Assembly: GCF_045762675.1 (NCBI RefSeq)
Contig: NZ_JBJDLK010000004.1
Coordinates: 310,001 to 374,000, forward strand
Length of the DNA stretch: 64,000 nt
Reading direction: 5' to 3'
Source of the DNA: Elizabethkingia meningoseptica_A
Lineage (GTDB): Bacteria > Bacteroidota > Bacteroidia > Flavobacteriales > Weeksellaceae
A model generated the notes under the pieces. It was not told where the DNA came from and did no database searches. It worked only from the letters and a program-made list of their open reading frames with translations. The translations under genes were made by a program, and so were the position numbers. Position 1 is the stretch's first letter; the number at the start of each line of letters is the position of its first letter. Shown piece by piece: positions 58,299 through 64,000 of this stretch.

Positions 58299-60281
58299 GT
58301 GAAGAGGTTATTTTTATTTTTACTGTTTTCTTTTCTATGCTTTTTTAAAGCACAGGAATATAAGGAATCTACAGATAATGCTGTACCTTTGGAAAGAGCG
58401 ACCCCCTTGCTTATAGATACAAGTTCATCCGAGGGTATTTTATCTTTTCATTCAGATATTACAGTTCATAAAGATGCATCGCTTACCGTTACCGAGACTA
58501 TTAAGATCAACAGTTTGGGGAATGCTTTTAAAAGAGGGATTTTCAGAACTTTTCCATATGTACGCAACCTGAACGGAAAGACAGAACGTGTAAAATTTAA
58601 AATCATATCTGTTAAAAAAGACGGCGTTAAAGAACATTACAGCACAACATATGAAGGTAATGAGAAAACAATCTATATAGGTAATGAAGATACTTTTCTG
58701 AATCCGGGACAATATACCTACGAAATTACATATGAAACACCCAATCAGATTGGTTTCTTTGATAAATATGATGAACTTTACTGGAATGTAAACGGAATGG
58801 CCTGGGCTTTTCGCATGGATAAGATTACGGCGACAGTTCATTTACCGGATGGAGCAAAAATTTTACAAAGTTCATGCTATACAGGTGCTCAGGGAAGTAC
58901 AGCCAGTAATTGCTCATCCCGGGCTATCTCCGATACTGAAATTGAATGGGATGGAGGGAGCCTTGGTCAGCAAGAGAATCTTACCATTGCCGTAGGTTTT
59001 CCAAAAGGTATTGTAATGCCGCCACCGCCGCCTTCGTTTTTAGAGAAAAACGGTATTAGCATTTTTCTGATACTCGCTTTTGGAGGGTTATTGTTCTATG
59101 GCTATAATTCCTGGAAAAAATACGGGGTAGATCCTGAAAAACCTGTGGTTTATCCACAATTTAATGTTCCGGAAGATATGTCACCGGCAGCAATGGGGTA
59201 TATCTATAAAGAAAGTTATAGTCCAAGTTATATTACCGCATCTCTGGTGAATCTGGCGATAAAAAAATATGTGGTTATAAAGGAAATTACCCATAAGGCC
59301 CTGTGGGGAGCCGGGTCAAAAATATATGAGATCAGTAAAATAAAAGGACCGGACGGAGAACTGGCAAAAGAGGAAATTGGTCTTATGAATGATTTATTCC
59401 AGACCTCTTCCAAGATTGAATTAGACGGAAGTTATAATAGTAAAGTAGCAAAAGCAGTAAGGGATTTTGTACATAATCTCTTATTTCAGCATGAAGCACT
59501 TATTAAAGAAGGAAATAATGCCAGCAAGGTTGTCTGGCCGGGAGTGGCTGTTGCCGTTATTTTCCTGGTGACATTTTTGATTACATGTTTTATGGAAGAT
59601 AATACAAATCAGCTTGTAATCGGGATGTTCAGCTTCGTTTTTATACTTATATTTTCCATTATCATGATGGCTATAATGCCTAAAGTAGAAGGGCAGGGCC
59701 GTGGTTGTGTTATTGCTTTTGCAGCCGTGTTTTTTCTGCCTTTTTTTATAGGATTACTAATCTTCCTTACGGTAGGTGAATTTACGCTTAATTCAAAAGC
59801 CTGTTTTATTTTCTTAATGTGTGGTATTGCCTTTCTGTTTGTTTACAGGTGGCTGATAAAAAAACCGTCTGAAGAAAAACTTCGGAAACAATCTTTGATA
59901 GAAGGCTTTAAAATGTATATGGGGGCAGCAGAAAATGAAATGATAAAATTTCATAATCCTCCACAAATGACACCTGAAATTTTTGAAACCTATCTGCCTT
60001 ATGCTATGGTGTTGGGGGTAGATAAAATTTGGGGTAAGAAATTTCAGGATATGCTGGAACAAATGTCGGTAGAATATACCAACAATTGGTATACCGGTAC
60101 AACAATGGGATTTGCAGGACTTGGAAGTACACTTAACTCCAGTTTAACAAACTCCATCCAGTCAACTTCAACTCCTCCATCCAGTTCATCATCTGGAAGT
60201 GGATCCAGCTCAAGTAGCGGGTCCAGTGGTGGCGGATTCTCCGGAGGCGGAGGCGGCGGAGGTGGTGGAGGCGGCTGGTAG
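58299..60281 (+). CDS. DUF2207 family membrane protein with Gly-rich tail
   Basis: This 660-residue protein starts with GTG at 58299, because the ATG two bases earlier is followed at once by TGA. A signal peptide (about 1-19) precedes a periplasmic DUF2207 beta domain (about 45-235). One TM segment (about 250-267), a cytoplasmic or soluble part and three further hydrophobic segments (about 405-515) follow. The C-terminus is Ser-rich, then a run of eleven Gly ending in Trp. Such terminal Gly-Trp tails recur in TPM/YgcG-type proteins. Function is unknown, but LemA is its constant partner. Confidence 0.88.
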   Translation: MKRLFLFLLFSFLCFFKAQEYKESTDNAVPLERATPLLIDTSSSEGILSFHSDITVHKDASLTVTETIKINSLGNAFKRGIFRTFPYVRNLNGKTERVKFKIISVKKDGVKEHYSTTYEGNEKTIYIGNEDTFLNPGQYTYEITYETPNQIGFFDKYDELYWNVNGMAWAFRMDKITATVHLPDGAKILQSSCYTGAQGSTASNCSSRAISDTEIEWDGGSLGQQENLTIAVGFPKGIVMPPPPPSFLEKNGISIFLILAFGGLLFYGYNSWKKYGVDPEKPVVYPQFNVPEDMSPAAMGYIYKESYSPSYITASLVNLAIKKYVVIKEITHKALWGAGSKIYEISKIKGPDGELAKEEIGLMNDLFQTSSKIELDGSYNSKVAKAVRDFVHNLLFQHEALIKEGNNASKVVWPGVAVAVIFLVTFLITCFMEDNTNQLVIGMFSFVFILIFSIIMMAIMPKVEGQGRGCVIAFAAVFFLPFFIGLLIFLTVGEFTLNSKACFIFLMCGIAFLFVYRWLIKKPSEEKLRKQSLIEGFKMYMGAAENEMIKFHNPPQMTPEIFETYLPYAMVLGVDKIWGKKFQDMLEQMSVEYTNNWYTGTTMGFAGLGSTLNSSLTNSIQSTSTPPSSSSSGSGSSSSSGSSGGGFSGGGGGGGGGGGW

Positions 60282-60298
60282 CCGGTCTCTGAAAACAT

Positions 60299-60335
60299 AA
60301 AAAAAGCATTCAGATTTTTCTGAATGCTTTTTTGT
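60299..60335. terminator. Bidirectional terminator between DUF2207 and murA
   Basis: The stem AAAAAGCATTCAGA/TCTGAATGCTTTTT with a short loop ends both convergent genes. Confidence 0.9.
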
Positions 60336-60351
60336 TTATCATATCAGCAGA

Positions 60352-61659
60352 TTAAATTCTTTGAATATCTGCACCTAATGCTCTTAATCTTCCGTCTATA
60401 TTTTCATAACCACGGTCAATTTGTTCGATGTTATGGATGATAGACTTCCCTTCAGCAGATAATGCAGCAATAAGCAATGCATTTCCGGCACGAATATCCG
60501 GTGAAGTCATTGTTGTTCCTCTTAAAGGAGCTTCATGGTTTAGTCCTACTACTGTCGCTCTGTGCGGATCGCAAAGGATAATCTGTGCCCCCATATCGAT
60601 TAATTTATCCACAAAGAATAAACGGGATTCGAACATCTTCTGGTGAACCAGAACTGTTCCTTTTGCCTGTGTAGCCACAACCAGAATAATAGAAAGAAGA
60701 TCCGGTGTGAAGCCCGGCCAAGGAGCGTCGGTAACAGTAAGAATAGAGCCGTCTATAAACTTCTGTATTTTATAGTGCTCCTGTGCAGGGATATAAATAT
60801 CATCACCACTCTTTTCTACCTGTATTCCTAGTTTTCTGAAAGTATCAGGAATAACTCCCAGTTGATTCCAGTTAACATTTTTAATGGTAATTTCGGATTT
60901 TGTCATAGCGGCAAGTCCGATCCACGAACCTATTTCTACCATATCCGGAAGCATCGTGTGCTCAGTTCCGTGTAAATGTTCTACACCTTCTATGGTTAAA
61001 AGATTTGATCCGACACCGGAAATATTAGCACCCATTCTGTTCAGCATCTTACATAACTGCTGTAGATATGGCTCACACGCTGCATTGTAAATTCTGGTTT
61101 TTCCTTTAGCCAGAACTGCTGCCATTAATATATTTGCAGTACCGGTTACGGAAGCTTCTTCTAAAAGAATAAATTTACCGTGAAGCTCTTTAGCTTTCAG
61201 AGAATAAAAATGTTCCTGATCATCGAAATGGAACTCAGCTCCTAATTCAACAAAACCCTGAAAATGGGTGTCAAGTCTTCTTCTTCCGATCTTATCTCCA
61301 CCCGGAGTTGGCATGTAAGCCTCTCCGAAACGGGCTAAAAGCGGTCCTAAAAGCATTACAGAACCTCTTAGTTTTGCTCCGTTCTTTTTAAATTCCGGAG
61401 ATTTAATATAATCGAAATTGATGTTGTCTGCTTTAAAGGTATAATCACCCTTACCATTCTTAGTGATAATAACGCCCAGATCTCTCAGAATGTCAATAAG
61501 CTGATTAACATCTTTAATATCCGGAATATTCTTAATTCTCACTTCATCTCCTGTTAAAAGCACTGCACAAAGAATCTGCAAAGCTTCATTTTTAGCGCCT
61601 TGTGGAGTTATTTCTCCGGACAAAGGCTTTCCTCCTCGTATTTGAAATGCGTTACTCAT
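60352..61659 (-). CDS. murA: UDP-N-acetylglucosamine 1-carboxyvinyltransferase
   Basis: This 435-residue enzyme transfers enolpyruvate from PEP to UDP-GlcNAc, the first committed step of peptidoglycan synthesis. The N-terminal Gly-Ala-Lys-Asn-Glu motif is at 21-25. The active-site loop that normally reads Gly-Gly-Cys (Cys115 in E. coli) reads Gly-Gly-Asp-Lys-Ile-Gly-Arg-Arg-Arg-Leu-Asp, with Asp122 in place of the Cys. Cys-to-Asp MurA enzymes are active but are not alkylated by fosfomycin. Later motifs (Asp-Ile-Arg-Ala-Gly, Asp-Arg-Gly-Tyr-Glu) are normal. The start overlaps the DUF4290 stop by one base. Confidence 0.96.
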   Translation of the reverse strand: MSNAFQIRGGKPLSGEITPQGAKNEALQILCAVLLTGDEVRIKNIPDIKDVNQLIDILRDLGVIITKNGKGDYTFKADNINFDYIKSPEFKKNGAKLRGSVMLLGPLLARFGEAYMPTPGGDKIGRRRLDTHFQGFVELGAEFHFDDQEHFYSLKAKELHGKFILLEEASVTGTANILMAAVLAKGKTRIYNAACEPYLQQLCKMLNRMGANISGVGSNLLTIEGVEHLHGTEHTMLPDMVEIGSWIGLAAMTKSEITIKNVNWNQLGVIPDTFRKLGIQVEKSGDDIYIPAQEHYKIQKFIDGSILTVTDAPWPGFTPDLLSIILVVATQAKGTVLVHQKMFESRLFFVDKLIDMGAQIILCDPHRATVVGLNHEAPLRGTTMTSPDIRAGNALLIAALSAEGKSIIHNIEQIDRGYENIDGRLRALGADIQRI

Positions 61660-62318
61660 TAATTTTTACGGTTGTTTTTATTATGATTCTGGAAATTTCT
61701 CCTTTTCTGTTGGTTATTTTTATAGTTCTGATTTTGGTTCTGGTTTTTATTCCTGTGGTTGTTACTGGAATGATAGATTTTACTCTTTTCCAGAGAATCT
61801 ACCCCGGTAATATCCAGCTGGTCATTGGACAGGGTTTTAAGGTGTCTGAAAATAACTTCATCCTGAACATGTTCTTTATTATAAACATTATAGGACTTTT
61901 TCATGTTATTGGCAATCACCTGAATCAATGCTTCTTTTTCTTCACCTTCCGGAAGAGATATCGCGCGGTCTATAAGTTGAAGGATACTCTTTCCGTAGAA
62001 TTTGTATTCATTATCATAAGAAGGATATTCAATCTTTTTTGGCTTTTGTTGCAGCTCCTCACGTGTAGGCATAGGATACGGAGAATCTACGTCCAGATTG
62101 TAATCGGAAAGGATAAAAAGATGATCCCAAAGTTTATGATTGTAATTTTCTTCATCTCGTAGATGTGGATTTCTTTGTCCAATGAAAGAAATAATGGCAT
62201 TTGCCATTTCGTTGCGTTCTTCTTTGGTGGGAAGCGCTTTGCAGTGCTCTACCAAAGATTGTATAAGACGCCCGTATTCGGGCATATATAGTGGAGTTCT
62301 TTCAGTATTGTATTCCAT
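61659..62318 (-). CDS. DUF4290 family protein
   Basis: This 219-residue cytoplasmic protein is of the DUF4290 type and is translationally coupled to murA (TAATG). The folded part (about 1-175) opens with Glu-Tyr-Asn-Thr-Glu-Arg-x-Pro-Leu and contains Arg-Asp-Glu-Glu-Asn-Tyr-Asn-His-Lys-Leu-Trp-Asp-His-Leu. The last 40 residues are an Asn/Gln/Lys/Arg low-complexity tail that looks RNA-binding or disordered. The function is unknown; adjacency to murA suggests a cell-envelope or growth role. Confidence 0.9.
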   Translation of the reverse strand: MEYNTERTPLYMPEYGRLIQSLVEHCKALPTKEERNEMANAIISFIGQRNPHLRDEENYNHKLWDHLFILSDYNLDVDSPYPMPTREELQQKPKKIEYPSYDNEYKFYGKSILQLIDRAISLPEGEEKEALIQVIANNMKKSYNVYNKEHVQDEVIFRHLKTLSNDQLDITGVDSLEKSKIYHSSNNHRNKNQNQNQNYKNNQQKRRNFQNHNKNNRKN

Positions 62319-62396
62319 TAAATTGACGGATGTAAAATAGGGTTCAAAGATAGTGTTTTATTTTTGTTTTTAACACCTCTGAATGAGGGTCGAAGC

Positions 62397-62816
62397 TTAT
62401 GATAAAAAGGGTTCGGTAATAAACTTTTCGCGTTCTTCAAGCGTTAAAATCGGACATACTTCTACATGTACCTTTTTCCGGTTTTGTGAAATGAGATCAT
62501 AAACCTTGTCGGAAATAAATTCAGGGAAAAATTTCATCCAGGATAGAGGTTTGTAAATGCCACCGATTAAGGAGAAAATTTTAAAAATTGCTTTAGATTT
62601 TATTAAGTAATACTGCTGAGGTTTGAACAGGTAAATCGTATTAAATTCTATATGATTGAGATTTCTTTTCTTTAGAAAATCTTGTCCAAATTCAGACTGT
62701 AATGCAGCAAACATAAATTTGTTTTGCGAATCGCGTTTCAGGATAAAACTCACCCAATAGTTGCACATTGGGCAGTCTCCGTCATAAAGAACAATATGTT
62801 TACTTTGCAGGGACAT
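62397..62816 (-). CDS. DCC family thiol-disulfide oxidoreductase-like protein (DUF393)
   Basis: This 139-residue protein of the DCC family is named for the motif near its N-terminus, Asp12-Gly-Asp-Cys15-Pro-Met-Cys18, a thioredoxin-like Cys-x-x-Cys. The family is annotated as thiol-disulfide oxidoreductase-like, but its reaction is not well established. A second conserved element, Phe-Ala-Ala-Leu-Gln-Ser-Glu near 36-42, is present. Its 5' end overlaps the 3' end of the haem-binding gene by 17 bp, so the two are cotranscribed leftward. Confidence 0.9.
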   Translation of the reverse strand: MSLQSKHIVLYDGDCPMCNYWVSFILKRDSQNKFMFAALQSEFGQDFLKKRNLNHIEFNTIYLFKPQQYYLIKSKAIFKIFSLIGGIYKPLSWMKFFPEFISDKVYDLISQNRKKVHVEVCPILTLEEREKFITEPFLS

Positions 62817-63300
62817 TATTATCGGGTAGTCTGGTATCAGTTGTATTATTATAAATCTCTGTATCTGTTTTGATTCTTTTAAAATAATTGATCAATGTTT
62901 TTTTATCTGCTTCATTTAATCTTGCACTTTGGTGGGCTAAAAGATAGCTTTCCATAGGCATTGCTCCTTTTTCAATCATTTCTATAGATTCATCCAACTT
63001 GTGAATCTGTTTTTTAGAATCGTAAGTTGCAAAGGTAGAAAAATTTAGATGTTTTCTTCCATCATTAATATGTTCTTTCAGCCACCATGAAACAGGAGCT
63101 ACATTACTATACCAAGGATACCTTGATTCATTGGAATGACAATCGTAACATGAATTGCGAATAATTTTATTAACATCCTCCGGAGTCTGCTTGATTGTAA
63201 GGAAATCCATACGCGCATTTACAGGTGGGTTGGTTTTATCAATGGGAAAAAACTGAATGATAATAAATGCCACCAATAACACATAAAAAGTTTTTTTCAT
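62800..63300 (-). CDS. Haem-binding domain protein with one CxxCH motif
   Basis: This 166-residue protein has an N-terminal membrane anchor or signal (about 4-20, Tyr-Val-Leu-Leu-Val-Ala-Phe-Ile-Ile). A c-type haem motif Cys51-Tyr-Asp-Cys54-His55 is followed by Ser-Asn-Glu-Ser-Arg-Tyr-Pro-Trp-Tyr, typical of the PF14376-like haem-binding domain. It is a periplasmic or membrane-tethered monohaem protein for electron transfer. I start at 63300 (63303 is equivalent). The frame can be read further upstream to 63615, but that part is antisense to der. It overlaps the DCC gene downstream. Confidence 0.9.
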   Translation of the reverse strand: MKKTFYVLLVAFIIIQFFPIDKTNPPVNARMDFLTIKQTPEDVNKIIRNSCYDCHSNESRYPWYSNVAPVSWWLKEHINDGRKHLNFSTFATYDSKKQIHKLDESIEMIEKGAMPMESYLLAHQSARLNEADKKTLINYFKRIKTDTEIYNNTTDTRLPDNNVPAK

Positions 63301-63410
63301 CATGCCTGCATTTTTATCAAAATTATAAAAAATATTTCTTATATATTCATTTTCAATAAGTAATGTCATTTTCTTGTATACGGGTGTCTGGTAACTCTCA
63401 ACTAAATTCG

Positions 63411-63418
63411 TATCTTTG
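63411..63418 (+). promoter_or_regulatory. der -7 box
   Basis: TATCTTTG matches TAnnTTTG about 100 bp before the der ATG, implying a leader of roughly 95 nt, long for this window. Confidence 0.5.
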
Positions 63419-63428
63419 CAAAAATTTT

Positions 63429-63494
63429 TGGGCTCGGATGGTCCGGGTAACCCATTCTTAACGTCTTCCTTTTCGTTCAGATCAAAGCTGAACG
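63429..63494 (+). promoter_or_regulatory. Structured, GC-richer leader of der with two hairpins
   Basis: A nested hairpin TGGG-CT-CGGA-TGG-TCCG-GGTAA-CCCA spans 63429-63454. A second, CGTTCAG-N7-CTGAACG, spans 63474-63494 and runs into GTCGAAGAG, the same ending as the dispersed element at 15070. Neither is followed by a T-tract, so they are not simple terminators. Confidence 0.45.
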
Positions 63495-63517
63495 CAGTCG
63501 AAGAGAAACAAAATTTT

Positions 63518-64000
63518 ATGTCGAATATCGTCGCAATTGTTGGGCGCCCCAACGTAGGGAAATCAACCCTTTTTAACAGACTTTTAGAGAGAAGAGAGGC
63601 TATTGTGGATTCCACAGCCGGAGTAACGCGTGACCGTCATTACGGGAAATCCGAATGGAACGGAGTAGAATTTACGGTAATAGATACCGGAGGTTATGAC
63701 GTAGGTACGGACGATGTCTTTGAAGAAGAAATTCGTAAGCAGGTACAGCTGGCGGTAGATGAAGCCACTTCTATTATTTTTATGATGAATGTAGAAGAAG
63801 GTTTGACAGATACAGACTACGAAATCTATCATTTATTAAGAAGATCCAATAAACCGGTTTATATTGTTGTAAACAAAGTAGACTCTTCCAAAGAAGAACT
63901 TCCTGCAACCGAATTCTACCAGTTAGGTATTGAAAAATACTTTACACTTTCTTCAGCTACTGGTTCCGGAACCGGAGATTTGCTGGATGACATTGTAAAA
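63518..64000 (+). CDS. der: Ribosome-associated GTPase Der (EngA), 3' truncated by window edge
   Basis: The first 161 codons of a protein expected to be about 435 residues are visible. Der is a tandem-GTPase needed for 50S ribosome assembly. G1 is GRPNVGKST at 9-17, G2 has the conserved Thr in Gly-Val-Thr-Arg-Asp-Arg, G3 is Asp-Thr-Gly-Gly near 56-59, and G4 is Asn-Lys-Val-Asp near 120-123. The second GTPase domain and KH-like domain lie beyond the window. The ATG at 63518 gives the family's usual N-terminus (Asn-Ile-Val-Ala-Ile-Val-Gly-Arg-Pro-Asn). Confidence 0.97.
   Translation, partial: MSNIVAIVGRPNVGKSTLFNRLLERREAIVDSTAGVTRDRHYGKSEWNGVEFTVIDTGGYDVGTDDVFEEEIRKQVQLAVDEATSIIFMMNVEEGLTDTDYEIYHLLRRSNKPVYIVVNKVDSSKEELPATEFYQLGIEKYFTLSSATGSGTGDLLDDIVK

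Noticed and set aside
58452..58841. 129-codon leftward frame within the DUF2207 gene
   Set aside because: It is antisense to a clear signal-peptide-bearing protein, with Cys/Phe/Ile-rich composition typical of shadow frames in AT-rich genes.
60044..60298. Proline-rich 84-codon leftward frame at the end of DUF2207
   Set aside because: The Pro run is only the complement of the Gly-rich tail codons.
61602..62162. 186-codon rightward hydrophobic frame over DUF4290
   Set aside because: It is antisense to DUF4290; the Phe/Ile/Val richness arises from complementing Asn/Lys codons.
63301..63615. Long N-terminal extension of the haem-binding protein
   Set aside because: The codons are the reverse complement of the der 5' end and its leader; the signal-anchor begins at 63300-63303.
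1..64000. CRISPR arrays, insertion sequences, prophage or toxin-antitoxin/defence systems
   Set aside because: No regularly spaced repeats, transposase, phage structural or defence-type proteins were recognised anywhere in the window.

Overview
The window reads as chromosomal DNA of a Bacteroidota bacterium of the Flavobacteriia, most likely Elizabethkingia or a close Weeksellaceae/Chryseobacterium relative. The reasons are its AT-rich composition, the SusC/SusD pair, the recurring TAnnTTTG promoter box (often with TTG 19-21 bp upstream), the near absence of Shine-Dalgarno sequences, a class II HMG-CoA reductase (mevalonate pathway), HemB, and the DUF4290-murA pair. Species assignment is inference.

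Layout. 1-4000: the end of a SusC-type receptor and its SusD lipoprotein. 4000-11800: argS, then two divergent secreted peptidases (S9 prolyl-oligopeptidase type and M1 aminopeptidase) and a MenE-like ligase. 11830-12425: a gene-free tract of dispersed-repeat debris. 12400-20100: ribosome rescue factor ArfB, a deoxyhypusine-synthase-like enzyme, an acyltransferase, a Dph6-like ATPase, an alkyltransferase-like protein coupled to a Crp/Fnr regulator, a DJ-1/PfpI protein behind a textbook CRP-type palindrome, and a divergent HxlR regulator/oxidoreductase pair. 20100-23480: htpG, recA and tRNA-Gln. 23700-28700 is the most accessory-looking part: very AT-rich, wide spacers, small secreted, membrane and hypothetical proteins. 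28700-38200: phytase-like lipoprotein, ABC-F ATPase, HMG-CoA reductase, acetyltransferase, sucC, MscS channel. 38400-47800: a TonB-dependent siderophore receptor with a promoter bracketed by repeated operators, an oxidoreductase, a double-DTG aspartic protease, deoD, a second ABC-F, a TlpA-like protein and a deoxyribonucleotidase. 47800-54400: GH25 lysozyme, then a tight NDH-2/trmD/nuclease/Lrp/deoC run, a small sorting-domain-like protein and hemB. 54400-64000: cell-wall genes (murB; murA with Asp in place of the active-site Cys), an aminotransferase, LemA plus DUF2207 membrane proteins, DUF4290, DCC and haem-binding proteins, and the 5' part of der.

Functional themes are peptide use (two exported peptidases, SusCD), cell-wall synthesis (murA, murB, GH25, M15-like), nucleoside salvage (deoC, deoD, deoxyribonucleotidase), iron uptake and redox/stress response. 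I see no prophage, insertion sequence, CRISPR array or recognisable defence island. The most interesting signals are regulatory or residue-level: a CRP-consensus palindrome next to a Crp/Fnr gene with a CRP-like recognition helix, paired operators around the siderophore receptor promoter, several probably leaderless mRNAs, and enzymes with altered active sites (MurA, DHS-like, ATL, S9 peptidase).
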